Numbered from the stretch's first letter, positions 28,492-38,826 are shown. The stretch is 64,000 nucleotides of DNA from Atopomonas hussainii (GCF_900109735.1 NZ_FOAS01000012.1:93755-157754), one strand, 5' to 3'. The notes: generated from the sequence alone by a model not told the origin. Made by a program: numbers and translations.

Positions 28492-29136
28492 TCACAGGCT
28501 GACAAACGGGTTCTCACGCATCTCATCGCCCAGATTGGTGTCTGGGCCATGGCCGGTGACCACAGTGGCGTCCTCATCCAAGGTGTAGAGGCGGGTTTTG
28601 ATCGACTTCTCGATCGTCGGGAAATCACCACCCCACAAGTCGGTACGACCAATACTGCGGCGGAATAACGTATCGCCAGCGATTAACAGCTTGGCCTCTG
28701 GAAACCAGAAGCTCATCGAGCCAGGCGTATGTCCGGGCGTGTGCAGCGCCACACCGCAACCGCAGTCTAAGGCCTGATCATCGCTCAACCACTGATCCGG
28801 TGCTGGCACCGGGGTATATGGCACACCAAACATGCGGCACTGCACTTCCAGCGCATCCCAAAGGAACTGGTCTTCTTTATGCAAATGCAAGGTGGCGCCG
28901 GTCTTCTCTTTCATCTGCCCAGAGGCAAGAAAGTGATCGAGATGCGCGTGAGTATGAATGATGCTGACCACCTTGAGCCCTAGCGCATCCAAACGCGCCA
29001 AGATCAATTCGTGATCGCCACCGGGATCAATCACGATGGCTTTCTTGGTGACCGGATCACCAATGATGGTGCAGTTGCACTGCAACGGCCCGACAGGGAA
29101 GGTTTCGCGAATTAACGCAGGCTTGGCATCGGCCAT
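28492..29136 (-). CDS. Metallo-beta-lactamase-fold hydrolase (glyoxalase II-like, YcbL type)
   Basis: The 214-residue single-domain MBL-fold protein has the metal motif HTHAHLDH, His in HTPGHTPGSMSFW, Asp in AGDTLF and His in VVTGHGPDT. The C-terminal substrate-binding domain of full glyoxalase II is missing, as in the YcbL class, so hydrolysis of S-lactoylglutathione is possible but unproven. It lies between the OmpA lipoprotein gene and the end of the ribosomal supercluster. Confidence 0.88.
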   Translation of the reverse strand: MADAKPALIRETFPVGPLQCNCTIIGDPVTKKAIVIDPGGDHELILARLDALGLKVVSIIHTHAHLDHFLASGQMKEKTGATLHLHKEDQFLWDALEVQCRMFGVPYTPVPAPDQWLSDDQALDCGCGVALHTPGHTPGSMSFWFPEAKLLIAGDTLFRRSIGRTDLWGGDFPTIEKSIKTRLYTLDEDATVVTGHGPDTNLGDEMRENPFVSL

Positions 29137-29204
29137 AACATCCTCGACAGCAAATCAGTGCCCCAAGGTTACGCCAAGCCAGCAAAAAGCTGAACGCAGA
29201 AACG

Positions 29205-29233
29205 CCAAACCCCGGCACAAGACCGGGGTTTGG
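29205..29233 (-). terminator. Terminator of the alpha operon (after rplQ)
   Basis: A perfect 11-bp stem ccaaaccccgg / ccggggtttgg with a 7-base loop lies 26 bp after the rplQ stop. The T-run after it is weak (GCGTTTCTG), but the stem is strong and marks the end of the ribosomal supercluster. Confidence 0.75.
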
Positions 29234-29258
29234 TGAACATCAAGTCGAGACTTAATGC

Positions 29259-29648
29259 TTATTCGGCAGCAGCTTCTACCGAGCCAGCGACCGGACGGTC
29301 AACCAGCTCTACGTAAGCCATCGGTGCTTTGTCGCCAGGACGGAAACCGCACTTCAGGATACGCACGTAGCCACCCGGGCGGCCAGCGTAACGCTTGCCC
29401 AGATCGTTGAACAGCTTACCAACCGCTTCCTTAGAGCGGGTACGGTCGAAAGCCAGACGACGGTTAGCTACAGAGTCAACCTTGGCCAGAGTGATCAGCG
29501 GCTCGGCAACGCGGCGCAGTTCTTTGGCTTTCGGCAGGGTGGTTTTGATCAGCTCATGCTCGAACAGCGACACGGCCATGTTCTGGAACATAGCTTTGCG
29601 GTGCGCGCTGGTACGGCTCAGATGACGACCACTTTTACGATGACGCAT
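29259..29648 (-). CDS. rplQ: 50S ribosomal protein L17
   Basis: The 129-residue protein starts with the invariant [25 protein letters not shown] and is full length for a proteobacterial L17. It is the last gene of the alpha operon (rpsM-rpsK-rpsD-rpoA-rplQ), 44 bp after rpoA and followed by a terminator. L17 lines the subunit surface near the exit tunnel. Nothing is unusual. Confidence 0.98.
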   Translation of the reverse strand: MRHRKSGRHLSRTSAHRKAMFQNMAVSLFEHELIKTTLPKAKELRRVAEPLITLAKVDSVANRRLAFDRTRSKEAVGKLFNDLGKRYAGRPGGYVRILKCGFRPGDKAPMAYVELVDRPVAGSVEAAAE

Positions 29649-29692
29649 GGTTCATTTCCTCACCGAACATCTCGTTCGGTTATAAAGGACGA

Positions 29693-30694
29693 TCAGGCCG
29701 TGGCCTTATCGTCTTTCTTCAGACTAGACGGCGGCCAGTTGTCCAGGCGCATGCCGAGCGACAGACCACGCGAGGCCAGAACGTCTTTGATCTCAGTCAG
29801 AGACTTCTTGCCTAGGTTCGGGGTCTTCAACAGCTCGACTTCGGTGCGCTGAATCAGGTCGCCAATGTAGTAGATGTTTTCAGCCTTCAAGCAGTTAGCC
29901 GAACGAACGGTCAGCTCAAGGTCATCAACCGGACGTAGCAGGATCGGGTCGATCTCGTCTTCGGCTTCCTCTTCTACCGGAGCAATGTCACCCTTCAGAT
30001 CAACGAAGGCTGCCAGCTGCTGCTGCAGAATGGTCGCGGCGCGACGGATGGCCTCTTCCGGGTCCAGAGTACCGTTGGTCTCCAGATCCAGAACCAGCTT
30101 GTCCAGGTTAGTACGCTGCTCAACACGCGCACTCTCAACCACGTACGCAACACGGCGCACAGGGCTGAAGGAGGCGTCTAATTGCAGACGACCAATGCTG
30201 CGGCTTTCGTCTTCGTCAGTTTGACGAGCGTCAGCCGGCTCGTAGCCACGGCCACGAGCAACAGTCAATTTCATGTTCAGCGAGCCATTGGCAGCCAAGT
30301 TGGCAATGACGTGATCGGGGTTAACGATCTCAACATCGTGATCCAACTGGATGTCTGCTGCGGTCACAGCGCCCGCGCCCTTTTTAGTCAGGGACAGGGT
30401 CACTTCATCGCGACCGTGCAGCTTAATGGCCAGCCCTTTGAGGTTCAGCAGGATCTCGATGACATCCTCCTGTACGCCCTCAAGGGTGCTGTATTCGTGC
30501 AGCACGCCGTCGATTTCTGCCTCAACCACGGCACAGCCGGGCATAGAAGACAGAAGAATGCGGCGCAGTGCGTTACCCAGGGTGTGTCCAAAACCACGCT
30601 CGAGAGGCTCGAGGGTGATCTTGGCGCGGGTTGCACTGACCTCTTGTACGTCAATATGACGGGGGGTCAGGAACTCGTTTACCGAACTCTGCAT
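29693..30694 (-). CDS. rpoA: RNA polymerase alpha subunit
   Basis: The 333-residue protein has the N-terminal dimerisation domain ([26 protein letters not shown]) and the C-terminal DNA-binding domain with [53 protein letters not shown]. The latter keeps the Arg and Asn/Lys residues that contact UP elements and activators in E. coli. It is co-transcribed with rpsD upstream (21-bp gap) and rplQ downstream. Confidence 0.99.
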   Translation of the reverse strand: MQSSVNEFLTPRHIDVQEVSATRAKITLEPLERGFGHTLGNALRRILLSSMPGCAVVEAEIDGVLHEYSTLEGVQEDVIEILLNLKGLAIKLHGRDEVTLSLTKKGAGAVTAADIQLDHDVEIVNPDHVIANLAANGSLNMKLTVARGRGYEPADARQTDEDESRSIGRLQLDASFSPVRRVAYVVESARVEQRTNLDKLVLDLETNGTLDPEEAIRRAATILQQQLAAFVDLKGDIAPVEEEAEDEIDPILLRPVDDLELTVRSANCLKAENIYYIGDLIQRTEVELLKTPNLGKKSLTEIKDVLASRGLSLGMRLDNWPPSSLKKDDKATA

Positions 30695-30715
30695 GAAGGC
30701 ACCTTTGGTTAGCTC

Positions 30716-31336
30716 TTACTTAGAGTAGAGCTCGACGATCAGGTTTTCGTTGATGTCAGCGGACAGGTCGCTGCGAACCGGAACACTTTTGAAAGTGCCG
30801 GACTTCTTATCAGCATCGACTTCAACCCACTCGACGCGACCACGCTGAGCACACAGCTCCAGCGCTTGCACGATGCGCAGTTGGTTCTTGGACTTCTCGC
30901 GAACAGCAACCACGTCACCAGCTTTCACTTGGTAAGACGGGATGTTCACGGTCTGGCCATTCACCTGGATAGCCTTGTGGGAAACCAGCTGACGTGCTTC
31001 AGAGCGAGTAGCGCCGAAACCCATGCGGTAAACCACGTTATCCAGACGGCACTCCAGCAGCTGCAGCAGGTTTTCGCCAGTGGCGCCCTTACGGCGAGCA
31101 GCTTCTTTGTAGTAGTTACCGAACTGACGCTCCAGCACACCGTAGATACGACGCACTTTCTGCTTTTCACGCAGCTGGGTGCCGTATTCAGACTGGCGGC
31201 CGCGACGCTGACCATGCTGGCCAGGAGCGGTTTCAATGTTGCACTTTGACTCCAGCGCGCGGGCACCACTCTTCAGGAAGAGATCAGTACCTTCACGACG
31301 GGACAGTTTGCACTTAGGACCAATATAACGAGCCAT
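30716..31336 (-). CDS. rpsD: 30S ribosomal protein S4
   Basis: This 206-residue S4 starts [22 protein letters not shown] and has the S4 RNA-binding domain ([32 protein letters not shown], about 93-125). S4 binds 16S rRNA first during assembly and in E. coli represses its own alpha operon at the rpsM leader. No Cys zinc cluster is present at the N-terminus. It is separated from rpsK by 15 bp. Confidence 0.99.
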   Translation of the reverse strand: MARYIGPKCKLSRREGTDLFLKSGARALESKCNIETAPGQHGQRRGRQSEYGTQLREKQKVRRIYGVLERQFGNYYKEAARRKGATGENLLQLLECRLDNVVYRMGFGATRSEARQLVSHKAIQVNGQTVNIPSYQVKAGDVVAVREKSKNQLRIVQALELCAQRGRVEWVEVDADKKSGTFKSVPVRSDLSADINENLIVELYSK

Positions 31337-31351
31337 CTAACTGTCTCCTGT

Positions 31352-31741
31352 TTACACGCGGCGCTTCTTCGAAGGACGGCACCCGTTGTGCGGGATCGGC
31401 GTCACATCGGTGATGCTGGCAATCTTATAACCACAGGCGTTCAGTGCACGCACAGCGGACTCACGACCCGGACCCGGGCCTTTGACGTTTACGTCCAGGT
31501 TCTTCAGACCGTATTCCAAAGCGGCCTGACCGGCGCGCTCTGCGGCAACCTGAGCAGCAAACGGCGTGCTCTTACGCGAACCACGGAAACCGGAGCCACC
31601 TGAGGTAGCCCAAGACAGGGCGTTACCCTGACGGTCAGTGATGGTTACGATGGTGTTGTTGAATGAGGCGTGGATATGGGCGATGCCATCCACTACCGTC
31701 TTTTTAATTTTCTTACGAGGACGAGCTGCGGGCTTTGCCAT
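31352..31741 (-). CDS. rpsK: 30S ribosomal protein S11
   Basis: The 129-residue S11 ends in the basic tail [13 protein letters not shown] form ([15 protein letters not shown]) that sits by the platform near the 3' end of 16S rRNA. The [39 protein letters not shown] core is fully conserved. It lies 28 bp after rpsM. Confidence 0.99.
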   Translation of the reverse strand: MAKPAARPRKKIKKTVVDGIAHIHASFNNTIVTITDRQGNALSWATSGGSGFRGSRKSTPFAAQVAAERAGQAALEYGLKNLDVNVKGPGPGRESAVRALNACGYKIASITDVTPIPHNGCRPSKKRRV

Positions 31742-31769
31742 CTCAGTATTCCTGTTTCAGCAAATGCAA

Positions 31770-32126
31770 TTACTTGCGGATCGGCTTACGCGGGCCCTTA
31801 CGGGTGCGAGCATTGGTCTTAGTACGCTGACCACGCACCGGAAGGCCGCGACGATGACGCAGACCACGGTAGCAGCCCAGATCCATCAGACGCTTGATAT
31901 TCATGTTGGTCTCACGACGCAGATCACCTTCAGTGATCAGCTTGCCGACTTCGCCACGCAGAACATCAATCTGTTCTTCTGTGAGATCTTTGATCTTAGC
32001 AACCGGGTCAATACCAGCAGCAGCACAGATGTTGTAGGCAGTCGGACGACCAACGCCGAAAATGTAGGTCAACGAGATAACAGTATGTTTGTTATCTGGA
32101 ATGTTGACGCCAGCAATACGGGCCAT
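31770..32126 (-). CDS. rpsM: 30S ribosomal protein S13
   Basis: The 118-residue S13 begins [27 protein letters not shown] and ends in the basic tail [18 protein letters not shown] that reaches the P-site. It is the first gene of the alpha operon; a promoter (32185-32213) lies 59 bp before the start, leaving a leader that could hold the S4 control site as in E. coli. Confidence 0.99.
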   Translation of the reverse strand: MARIAGVNIPDNKHTVISLTYIFGVGRPTAYNICAAAGIDPVAKIKDLTEEQIDVLRGEVGKLITEGDLRRETNMNIKRLMDLGCYRGLRHRRGLPVRGQRTKTNARTRKGPRKPIRK

Positions 32127-32184
32127 TCAGTTAACTCCAAGTGACAGCAATCCCAGACCCAAAAGCCAAGGAAAAGGGCGCGGG

Positions 32185-32213
32185 ATCTTAACGCTGTAAA
32201 AACAAAAATTCAA
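32185..32213 (-). promoter_or_regulatory. Putative promoter of the alpha operon
   Basis: On the minus strand TTGAAT, a 17-base spacer and TAAGAT (4/6 and 4/6 to consensus) start directly after the hairpin that ends the spc operon. T-rich spacer bases support it. This matches the separate alpha promoter known from E. coli. Confidence 0.55.
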
Positions 32214-32237
32214 CCCGGCAGCACACTAGCTGCCGGG
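32214..32237 (-). terminator. Terminator at the spc / alpha operon border
   Basis: The 8-bp GC stem cccggcag / ctgccggg with an 8-base loop is followed on the minus strand by TTGAATTTTTG. It lies 20 bp after the rpmJ stop, and its T-stretch is also the -35 region of the next promoter. Confidence 0.75.
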
Positions 32238-32256
32238 CTATTTAACACGCGAACAA

Positions 32257-32373
32257 TCAGCCTTGGCGCTGCTTGTGACGCGGCTCAGTGCTGCAAATAA
32301 CGCGCACGGTGCCGTTACGACGGATCACCTTGCAGTTACGGCACATTTTCTTGACCGAAGCACGAACTTTCAC
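32257..32373 (-). CDS. rpmJ: 50S ribosomal protein L36
   Basis: This is a 38-residue protein: [20 protein letters not shown], then [18 protein letters not shown]. It starts at GTG (32373) with GAGGAG upstream. Cys11, Cys14, Cys27 and His33 form the zinc-binding set, so this is the zinc-containing L36 form. It is the last gene of the spc operon, 27 bp after secY, with a terminator behind it. Confidence 0.97.
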   Translation of the reverse strand: MKVRASVKKMCRNCKVIRRNGTVRVICSTEPRHKQRQG

Positions 32374-32400
32374 GATCAACTCCTCAACCAGAAGGCGTTA

Positions 32401-33726
32401 TCAGCGCATGCCAGCGCCGTAACCCTTGAGGTTAGATTTCTTTAAAATGGATTCGTACTGGTGCGAAACGAGGTGCGATTGTACTTGAGACATAAAGTCC
32501 ATCACAACCACCACCACGATCAGCAGCGAAGTACCACCCAGATAGAAAGGCACGTTTGCCGAGACAATCAGAAACTCTGGCAGCAAGCACACACCCGTCA
32601 TGTACAGGGCACCGACCAAAGTCAGTCGCGTCAGAACACCGTCGATGTACTTGGCAGACTGCTCACCCGGGCGGATACCCGGAATAAACGCACCAGACTT
32701 CTTCAGGTTTTCAGCCACTTCCTTCGGGTTGAACATCAAGGCTGTATAGAAGAAGCAGAAGAAAATAATCCCCGCACTAAACAGCAAAATGTTCAACGGC
32801 TGCCCCGGCGCAATGGCCTGGGAAATATCTTGCAACCACCCCATACCCTCACCCTGACCAAACCACTGACCCAGCGAAGCCGGGAACAGCAGCAAGCTGC
32901 TGGCGAAAATAGCCGGGATAACACCCGCCATGTTCACCTTCAGCGGCAGATGACTGGTTTGTGCGGCGAACACCTTACGACCTTGCTGACGCTTGGCGTA
33001 ATTCACAGTGATACGACGCTGACCACGCTCCATGAAGACCACAAAGCCCACAATCGCGATAGCCACCAACCCTACTACCAACAGAGCAAAAATATTAATG
33101 TCACCCTGACGCGCCGACTCGATCGACTGCCCAAGAGCAGACGGCAAGCCTGCAACAATACCGGCAAAAATCAGCATCGAAATGCCGTTACCAATACCGC
33201 GCTCGGTGATCTGCTCACCCAACCACATCATGAACATTGCGCCAGTCACAAAGGTTGTGATCGCCACAAAGTAGAAGCTGAAGTCAGTTGAGAAGGCCAC
33301 GCCCTGACTAGCCAGACCAACGGACATGCCGAACGCCTGAACCAATGCAAGACCCAAAGTGCCATAACGGGTGTACTGACTGATCTTACGACGACCAGCC
33401 TCACCTTCTTTCTTCAACGCCTCCAGCTGCGGGCTAACAGCGGTGAGCAGCTGCATGATGATCGACGCCGAAATGTACGGCATGATCCCCAAGGCAAAAA
33501 TACTCATCCGCTCTAGCGCGCCGCCAGAGAACATGTTGAATAGACTAAGGATGGTACCCTCGTTCTGGCGAAACAGAGCAGCCAACTGATCCGGATTGAT
33601 GCCCGGCACGGGGATATGCGCCCCGATTCGGTAAACAACAATCGCCAGGAGCAGGAATCGCAGACGAGCGAAAAGCTCGGTCATACCGCCACCACTGAGT
33701 GCCGAGAGAGCGCCTTGCTTAGCCAT
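32401..33726 (-). CDS. secY: Preprotein translocase channel SecY
   Basis: The 441-residue protein has ten TM helices and the plug/lateral-gate pattern of SecY. The N-terminus [42 protein letters not shown], the loop [24 protein letters not shown] segment (about 110-125) and the cytosolic [15 protein letters not shown] motif are recognisable. It forms the Sec channel with SecE, which is also encoded in this window, and SecG. Its ATG directly follows the rplO stop with no gap. Confidence 0.99.
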   Translation of the reverse strand: MAKQGALSALSGGGMTELFARLRFLLLAIVVYRIGAHIPVPGINPDQLAALFRQNEGTILSLFNMFSGGALERMSIFALGIMPYISASIIMQLLTAVSPQLEALKKEGEAGRRKISQYTRYGTLGLALVQAFGMSVGLASQGVAFSTDFSFYFVAITTFVTGAMFMMWLGEQITERGIGNGISMLIFAGIVAGLPSALGQSIESARQGDINIFALLVVGLVAIAIVGFVVFMERGQRRITVNYAKRQQGRKVFAAQTSHLPLKVNMAGVIPAIFASSLLLFPASLGQWFGQGEGMGWLQDISQAIAPGQPLNILLFSAGIIFFCFFYTALMFNPKEVAENLKKSGAFIPGIRPGEQSAKYIDGVLTRLTLVGALYMTGVCLLPEFLIVSANVPFYLGGTSLLIVVVVVMDFMSQVQSHLVSHQYESILKKSNLKGYGAGMR

Positions 33727-34161
33727 TTATTCCTCGATTTTTCCGCCAGCTGCTTCAATAGCCGCACGAGCACCCTTAGTGGCACGCAGGCCCTTCAGAG
33801 TGACCGCCTTGGTCACGTCGCCAGACAGGACAACCTTGGCACGCTGAATGTTGTTGGTCAGCACATTGGCTGCCTTCAGCGCTTCCAGGGTGATCACGTC
33901 AGCGCCAACCTTGGCCAGTTCAGAAGTACGTACTTCAGCAGTCACTAAAGCCTGCAGAGATACGAAACCGAACTTAGGCAGGCGACGGTGCAGCGGCTGC
34001 TGGCCGCCTTCGAAGCCCGGAGCAACCTTACCGCCGGAGCGAGAGGTCAGACCTTTGTGACCACGGCCACCAGTCTTACCCAGACCGCTACCGATACCAC
34101 GACCGGGACGGTGCTTTTCGCGACGCGCGCCAGGAGCGGAACGCAGATCGTTCAATTTCAT
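33727..34161 (-). CDS. rplO: 50S ribosomal protein L15
   Basis: The 144-residue L15 begins [43 protein letters not shown], the Gly/Arg/Lys-rich extension that threads into 23S rRNA, followed by the globular domain. It sits between rpmD (3-bp gap) and secY (no gap). Confidence 0.99.
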   Translation of the reverse strand: MKLNDLRSAPGARREKHRPGRGIGSGLGKTGGRGHKGLTSRSGGKVAPGFEGGQQPLHRRLPKFGFVSLQALVTAEVRTSELAKVGADVITLEALKAANVLTNNIQRAKVVLSGDVTKAVTLKGLRATKGARAAIEAAGGKIEE

Positions 34162-34164
34162 CGA

Positions 34165-34347
34165 TTAACCCTCCACACGGACCATGTAGGAGACCTTATT
34201 GATCATCCCACGAGTGGCCGGAGTGTCTTCAACTTCAACGGTGTGACCGATGCGACGCAGGCCCAGACCTTTAACACAGGCCTGGTGCGACTTGATGCGG
34301 CCAATGACACTCTTAAACAGAGTGACCTTGATCTTTGCATTAGCCAT
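34165..34347 (-). CDS. rpmD: 50S ribosomal protein L30
   Basis: The 60-residue L30 ([20 protein letters not shown]..., [22 protein letters not shown]) is of standard bacterial length. It lies 2 bp after rpsE and 3 bp before rplO, so the three genes are translated together in the spc operon. Confidence 0.98.
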   Translation of the reverse strand: MANAKIKVTLFKSVIGRIKSHQACVKGLGLRRIGHTVEVEDTPATRGMINKVSYMVRVEG

Positions 34348-34349
34348 GG

Positions 34350-34850
34350 TTAGACGATCTCCTCGACGCTCTTGCCACGCTTGGCTGCGATCGACTCAGG
34401 AGAGCGCATGTCACGCAGACCATTGAAGGTTGCCTGAACCACGTTCACCGGATTGGTCGAGCCATAGCACTTAGCCAGTACGTTGTGTACGCCAGCCACT
34501 TCCAGCACAGCACGCATCGCACCACCAGCAATTACACCAGTACCTTCAGATGCCGGCTGCATGTACACCTTAGAGGCGCCATGGGCAGCACGGATCGGGT
34601 ACTGCAGCGTAGTGCCATCCAGGTCAACCTGGATCATGTTGCGGCGAGCAGCTTCCATCGCCTTCTGGATAGCAGCAGGCACTTCACGCGCCTTACCACG
34701 ACCGAAGCCGATACGACCTTTACCATCACCCACCACAGTCAGGGCGGTGAAAGCGAAAATACGACCACCTTTTACGGTTTTGGCAACACGATTAACTTCG
34801 ATCAGTTTCTCGATGTAGCCTTCGTCGCGCTTTTGTTCGTTATTAGCCAT
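34350..34850 (-). CDS. rpsE: 30S ribosomal protein S5
   Basis: The 166-residue S5 has the N-terminal double-stranded RNA-binding part ([49 protein letters not shown]) and the C-terminal domain. The KTVKGGRIF loop, where spectinomycin-resistance changes occur in E. coli, reads as wild type. It is followed by rpmD within 2 bp. Confidence 0.99.
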   Translation of the reverse strand: MANNEQKRDEGYIEKLIEVNRVAKTVKGGRIFAFTALTVVGDGKGRIGFGRGKAREVPAAIQKAMEAARRNMIQVDLDGTTLQYPIRAAHGASKVYMQPASEGTGVIAGGAMRAVLEVAGVHNVLAKCYGSTNPVNVVQATFNGLRDMRSPESIAAKRGKSVEEIV

Positions 34851-34860
34851 AACCTACCCC

Positions 34861-35208
34861 TTAGAACTCCAGGCCGTTTTCACGGGCAGCGTCGGCCAGA
34901 GCCTTCACACGACCGTGGTACTTGAAGCCCGAGCGGTCGAAGGATACGCGCGAGATGCCAGCGGCTTTCGCGCGCTCAGCAATCAGTACACCTACCTTCT
35001 GGGCGGCTTCGACATTACCGGTAGAACCCTGACGCAGTTCTTTATCCAGCGTAGAGGCGCTAGCCAGCACCTTGCCGCCGTCAGCAGAAATCACCTGGGC
35101 ATAGATATGTTGAGAAGAACGGTTCACGCACAGGCGCACCGCTCCAAGCTCACGCAGCTTAAGGCGAACCTTAACCGCGCGACGCAGACGGGATACTTTC
35201 TTGTCCAT
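34861..35208 (-). CDS. rplR: 50S ribosomal protein L18
   Basis: The 115-residue L18 ([21 protein letters not shown]..., ending [26 protein letters not shown]) binds 5S rRNA with L5 and L25. It has a basic N-terminus followed by the alpha/beta domain. It is one step from rplF (11 bp) and rpsE (10 bp). Confidence 0.99.
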   Translation of the reverse strand: MDKKVSRLRRAVKVRLKLRELGAVRLCVNRSSQHIYAQVISADGGKVLASASTLDKELRQGSTGNVEAAQKVGVLIAERAKAAGISRVSFDRSGFKYHGRVKALADAARENGLEF

Positions 35209-35219
35209 GTGCTTAGACC

Positions 35220-35753
35220 TTACTTCTTCTTAGCTTCTTTACGACGGACAACTTCATCCGCATAACGCACGCCCTTGCCTTTGTACGGCTCTGGACGACG
35301 GAAATCGCGAATTTCAGCAGCCACCTGACCAACCAGCTGCTTGTCGATACCCTTAATCAGGATGTCGGTCTGGCTGGGAGTCTCAGCAGTAATACCTGCC
35401 GGAAGCTCATAGTCGATCGGATGAGAGAAGCCCAGCGACAGGGACAATACTTGACCCTTGGCCTGAGCCTTGTAACCAACACCCACCAGCTGCAGCTTGC
35501 GCTCAAAGCCCTGGCTTACGCCAGTAACCATGTTGTTCACCAGTGCGCGGGTAGTACCGGACATCGCACGAGCCAGCTGGTCGCCGTTGCGCGCCTTAAC
35601 GCGAACTTCGCCATCAGCCTGCTCGATCTCGATGGACGAGTGCAGGTTTAATTCGAGTGCACCCTTGGCACCCTTCACGCTCAGCAACTGACCAGCGATT
35701 TTAATTTCAACGCCAGACGGAAGCTTTACGGGGTTCTTCGCTACGCGAGACAT
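35220..35753 (-). CDS. rplF: 50S ribosomal protein L6
   Basis: The 177-residue L6 has two homologous domains; the C-terminal signature [19 protein letters not shown] and the motif [11 protein letters not shown] are present. L6 binds near the sarcin-ricin loop. It lies 12 bp after rpsH and 11 bp before rplR. Confidence 0.99.
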   Translation of the reverse strand: MSRVAKNPVKLPSGVEIKIAGQLLSVKGAKGALELNLHSSIEIEQADGEVRVKARNGDQLARAMSGTTRALVNNMVTGVSQGFERKLQLVGVGYKAQAKGQVLSLSLGFSHPIDYELPAGITAETPSQTDILIKGIDKQLVGQVAAEIRDFRRPEPYKGKGVRYADEVVRRKEAKKK

Positions 35754-35765
35754 TATTCCACCCCC

Positions 35766-36158
35766 TTAGAACACGGTGCAGAGCACTTCACCGCCAACAC
35801 CGGCAGCGCGTGCGGCGCGATCAGTCATCACGCCTTTGTTGGTGGAAACGATGGAAACGCCCAGGCCACCACGAACTTTCGGCAGGGCATCGGCAGAGCG
35901 GTAGTTACGCAGACCAGGACGGCTTACGCGCTTCAGCTCTTCAATAACCGGCTTACCTTCGAAGTACTTCAGCTCTACAACGAGAACTGGCTTCACATCA
36001 CCTTCGACACGGAAATCGGCTACAAAGCCTTCTTCCTTCAGTACAGACGCAACCGCCACCTTAAGCTTGGAAGATGGCAGGCTTACGCTGCTCTTCTCAG
36101 CCGACTGGGCATTACGGATGCGGGTTAGCATGTCTGCTAACGGGTCCTGCATACTCAT
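35766..36158 (-). CDS. rpsH: 30S ribosomal protein S8
   Basis: The 130-residue S8 starts [18 protein letters not shown] and ends [33 protein letters not shown]. The reading frame is open to 36422, but only the ATG at 36158 gives a normal S8. S8 represses the spc operon in E. coli. The 172-bp spacer before it holds strong hairpins, which is unusual within this operon. Confidence 0.98.
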   Translation of the reverse strand: MSMQDPLADMLTRIRNAQSAEKSSVSLPSSKLKVAVASVLKEEGFVADFRVEGDVKPVLVVELKYFEGKPVIEELKRVSRPGLRNYRSADALPKVRGGLGVSIVSTNKGVMTDRAARAAGVGGEVLCTVF

Positions 36159-36230
36159 AGGCTTAAATGCTCCAAAAACTAATAAAGACCTTTCGGCCAT
36201 GACTTTCGCCCAAGCGGGCGGATTAACCCC

Positions 36231-36300
36231 ATACCCGGGCGAGCCGGGTATTCTAGGGATACCCCAGAAACGAATCAAGCCCCAAAAGGGGCTTGATTCG
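36231..36300 (-). other. Two strong hairpins in the rpsN-rpsH spacer
   Basis: A perfect 13-bp stem cgaatcaagcccc / ggggcttgattcg (36271-36283 with 36288-36300, AAAA loop on the plus strand) starts 30 bp after the rpsN stop. A second 8-bp stem atacccgg / ccgggtat (36231-36238 with 36244-36251) follows. There is no long T-run. They could be a processing site, an attenuator or a control site for S8; I cannot decide. Confidence 0.7.
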
Positions 36301-36330
36301 CATACGGTCACCGCCGAAGCGGTTAACGCA

Positions 36331-36636
36331 TTACCAGCTGGCCTTAACCAGACCCGGCACGTCACCACGCATTGCTGCTTCACGCAGCATGATGCGCGAC
36401 AGACCGAACTTACGGTATACACCGTGCGGACGGCCAGTCAGACGGCAGCGGTTACGCAGGCGGCTAGCGCTAGCGTCACGCGGCTGCTTCTGCAGGGCGA
36501 TCTGGGCTTCCCAGCGCTCTTCCGGAGACAGCGACTGGTTAGCGATGACGGCCTTCAGCGCAGCGCGCTTCTCGGCGAACTTGGCAACCGTCAGCTGACG
36601 CTTCAGCTCACGGTTCTTCATGCTCTTCTTAGCCAT
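36331..36636 (-). CDS. rpsN: 30S ribosomal protein S14
   Basis: This is the 101-residue long form of S14 ([31 protein letters not shown]...). It lacks the CxxC-CxxC zinc motif and keeps the C-terminal [27 protein letters not shown] core ([42 protein letters not shown]). The zinc-independent form contrasts with the zinc form of L36 nearby. It is 13 bp after rplE. Confidence 0.98.
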   Translation of the reverse strand: MAKKSMKNRELKRQLTVAKFAEKRAALKAVIANQSLSPEERWEAQIALQKQPRDASASRLRNRCRLTGRPHGVYRKFGLSRIMLREAAMRGDVPGLVKASW

Positions 36637-36649
36637 GGATCAGTCTCCC

Positions 36650-37186
36650 TCAGTTACGGAACGGGAAGCTGAAAGCACGCAGCAGAGCGCGGCCTTCATC
36701 ATCGTTACGAGCAGTGGTGGTCAGAGTGATGTCCATACCGCGCAGGGCATCGATCTTGTCGTAATCGATTTCCGGGAAGATGATCTGCTCTTTAACACCC
36801 ATGCTGTAGTTGCCACGGCCGTCGAAGGCTTTGGCATTCAGACCACGGAAGTCACGAACGCGCGGCAGCGCGATCGACAACAGACGATCCAGGAATTCGT
36901 ACATACGATCGCCACGCAGAGTGACCTTCACACCAATCGGCCAGCCGTCACGGATTTTGAAACCCGCGATTGACTTGCGTGCATAGGTGACGATCGCTTT
37001 CTGACCGGCAATTTTTTCCATATCAGCGACAGCTGCTTCGATGACTTTCTTGTCACCAACAGCTTCGCCCAAACCCATATTCAGGGTGATTTTGCTAATA
37101 CGCGGCACCGCCATCGCATTCAGACCCAGCTGCTCTTTGAGCTTGGGAGCGATTTCGTTCCGGTATTGATCTTTCAATCGGGCCAT
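36650..37186 (-). CDS. rplE: 50S ribosomal protein L5
   Basis: The 178-residue L5 ([43 protein letters not shown]...) ends with [28 protein letters not shown]. It binds 5S rRNA and contacts the P-site tRNA. In E. coli S8 binds the spc mRNA near the start of this gene. It is flanked by rplX and rpsN at 21 and 13 bp. Confidence 0.99.
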   Translation of the reverse strand: MARLKDQYRNEIAPKLKEQLGLNAMAVPRISKITLNMGLGEAVGDKKVIEAAVADMEKIAGQKAIVTYARKSIAGFKIRDGWPIGVKVTLRGDRMYEFLDRLLSIALPRVRDFRGLNAKAFDGRGNYSMGVKEQIIFPEIDYDKIDALRGMDITLTTTARNDDEGRALLRAFSFPFRN

Positions 37187-37207
37187 GATGGTTACCTAAT
37201 CGTTAAC

Positions 37208-37522
37208 TCAGGCGTCAACCGGCTTTTGGGTCGACTTGAATACACGGATTTTCTTACCGTCTTCAACCTTGAAACCAACGCGATCTGCTTTGCTGGTTTC
37301 GCTGTTGAAAATGGCAATGTTCGAAACGTGCAGGGGCGCTTCCTTCTCAACGATACCGCCAGCCTGACCCAGCATAGGGTTAGCTTTGGTATGACGCTTG
37401 ATCAGGTTGACACCGCCAACCACCAGACGATCATCGGCCAGCACTTTCAGGACCTTACCGCGCTTGCCCTTGTCTTTGCCGGCGATGACGATCACCTCGT
37501 CGTCACGACGAATTTTTTTCAT
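37208..37522 (-). CDS. rplX: 50S ribosomal protein L24
   Basis: The 104-residue L24 has an N-terminal KOW motif ([26 protein letters not shown]) and the conserved [38 protein letters not shown]. It is an early assembly protein at the exit-tunnel rim. It sits 11 bp after rplN. Confidence 0.99.
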   Translation of the reverse strand: MKKIRRDDEVIVIAGKDKGKRGKVLKVLADDRLVVGGVNLIKRHTKANPMLGQAGGIVEKEAPLHVSNIAIFNSETSKADRVGFKVEDGKKIRVFKSTQKPVDA

Positions 37523-37533
37523 GATCGAACTCC

Positions 37534-37902
37534 TTACAGCACTTCAGGGGCAAGCGAGACGATCTTCATGAACTTCTCAGAGCGAAGTTCACGAGTCACG
37601 GGCCCGAAAATACGGGTGCCGATCGGCTCGAGCTTGTTGTTAAGCAGTACAGCTGCGTTACCGTCGAAACGGATCAGCGAGCCATCCTGACGACGCACGC
37701 CGTGGCGAGTACGCACAACGACAGCGTTCATTACTTGGCCTTTTTTGACCTTACCGCGCGGAATTGCTTCCTTCACGGTTACTTTGATGATGTCGCCAAT
37801 ACCGGCGTAACGGCGGTGTGAACCACCCAGCACCTTGATACACATCACGCGACGTGCACCGCTGTTGTCAGCGACATCAAGCATGGATTGAGTTTGAATC
37901 AT
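37534..37902 (-). CDS. rplN: 50S ribosomal protein L14
   Basis: The 122-residue L14 begins [37 protein letters not shown] and is fully conserved. In E. coli it is the first gene of the spc operon. Here the 50-bp spacer before it contains a 9-bp hairpin (37915-37923 with 37932-37940, one wobble) but no clear promoter, so S10-spc read-through is likely. Confidence 0.99.
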   Translation of the reverse strand: MIQTQSMLDVADNSGARRVMCIKVLGGSHRRYAGIGDIIKVTVKEAIPRGKVKKGQVMNAVVVRTRHGVRRQDGSLIRFDGNAAVLLNNKLEPIGTRIFGPVTRELRSEKFMKIVSLAPEVL

Positions 37903-37952
37903 AACTTTCTCCGACTCCCACCGCGCTAAACCGGCGGGAGTTGCTGGGTTCC

Positions 37953-38219
37953 TTAAACTTCCGCGCTACGCTCTACAACTTCAACCAGAGCCCAGTTCTT
38001 GGTCTTAGCAACCGGACGCGTTTCGCGAATGGTTACTACGTCGCCGATACGGCACTGGTTGGTTTCGTCGTGGGCGTGGAGCTTAGTGGAACGCTTCACA
38101 TACTTGCCGTAGATCGGGTGCTTAACGCGACGCTCGATCAACACGGTGATGGTCTTGTCCATTTTGTCGCTGATCACTTTACCGGTCAGCGTACGGACGG
38201 TCTTCTGAGTCTCAGCCAT
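37953..38219 (-). CDS. rpsQ: 30S ribosomal protein S17
   Basis: The 88-residue S17 ([52 protein letters not shown]...) is an OB-fold primary binding protein. It is the last gene of the S10 group, 2 bp after the rpmC stop. Confidence 0.98.
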   Translation of the reverse strand: MAETQKTVRTLTGKVISDKMDKTITVLIERRVKHPIYGKYVKRSTKLHAHDETNQCRIGDVVTIRETRPVAKTKNWALVEVVERSAEV

Positions 38220-38221
38220 GG

Positions 38222-38413
38222 TTAGTTACCTGCCTTCTGGTTGAGCACAGTTTTCACACGTGCGATATCGCGCTTCACCTGACTCATCAGGTGAGTTTGC
38301 CCCAATTGGCCAGTGGCCTTCTGCATGCGATAGTTGAACTGATCGCGCAGCAGAGTCAGCAGCTGCTCATTGAGCTGCTCAACAGATTTTTCACGCAGTT
38401 CGTTGACTTTCAT
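38222..38413 (-). CDS. rpmC: 50S ribosomal protein L29
   Basis: The 63-residue L29 ([63 protein letters not shown]) is a helical hairpin at the tunnel exit. Its ATG shares one base with the rplP stop (TGATG), so I set the start at 38413. Confidence 0.98.
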   Translation of the reverse strand: MKVNELREKSVEQLNEQLLTLLRDQFNYRMQKATGQLGQTHLMSQVKRDIARVKTVLNQKAGN

Positions 38414-38826
38414 CACATCACCGTCCGCTTAACAAAGGTGGTGGCGACTGGCAGCTTGGCAGCGGCCAGGGCAAAAGCCTCACGCGCCAATTGCTCAGAA
38501 ACACCTTCGATTTCGTAGAGCACCTTGCCCGGTTGAATCAGGCACACCCAGTACTCGACGTTACCCTTACCCTTACCCTGACGAACTTCCAGGGGCTTCT
38601 CGGTGATTGGCTTGTCGGGGAAGACACGAATCCAGATCTTACCGCCACGCTTAACGTGACGAGTAAGAGCACGACGAGCAGCTTCGATTTGACGCGCAGT
38701 GATACGACCACGACCGGTCGCTTTCAGTGCGAATTCGCCAAAGCTAACTTTGCTCCCACGATTTGCCAGACCGCGGTTGCGGCCTTTGTGAAGCTTGCGG
38801 AACTTCGTACGCTTAGGTTGCAGCAT
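38413..38826 (-). CDS. rplP: 50S ribosomal protein L16
   Basis: The 137-residue L16 ([62 protein letters not shown]...) lies near the A-site and is needed for subunit function. Its stop overlaps the rpmC start by one base. It is 11 bp after rpsC. Confidence 0.99.
   Translation of the reverse strand: MLQPKRTKFRKLHKGRNRGLANRGSKVSFGEFALKATGRGRITARQIEAARRALTRHVKRGGKIWIRVFPDKPITEKPLEVRQGKGKGNVEYWVCLIQPGKVLYEIEGVSEQLAREAFALAAAKLPVATTFVKRTVM

Noticed and set aside
36159..36422. N-terminal extension of rpsH by 88 codons
   Set aside because: The frame is open, but the extension is not part of S8, has hairpins and overlaps rpsN; the ATG at 36158 gives a normal S8.
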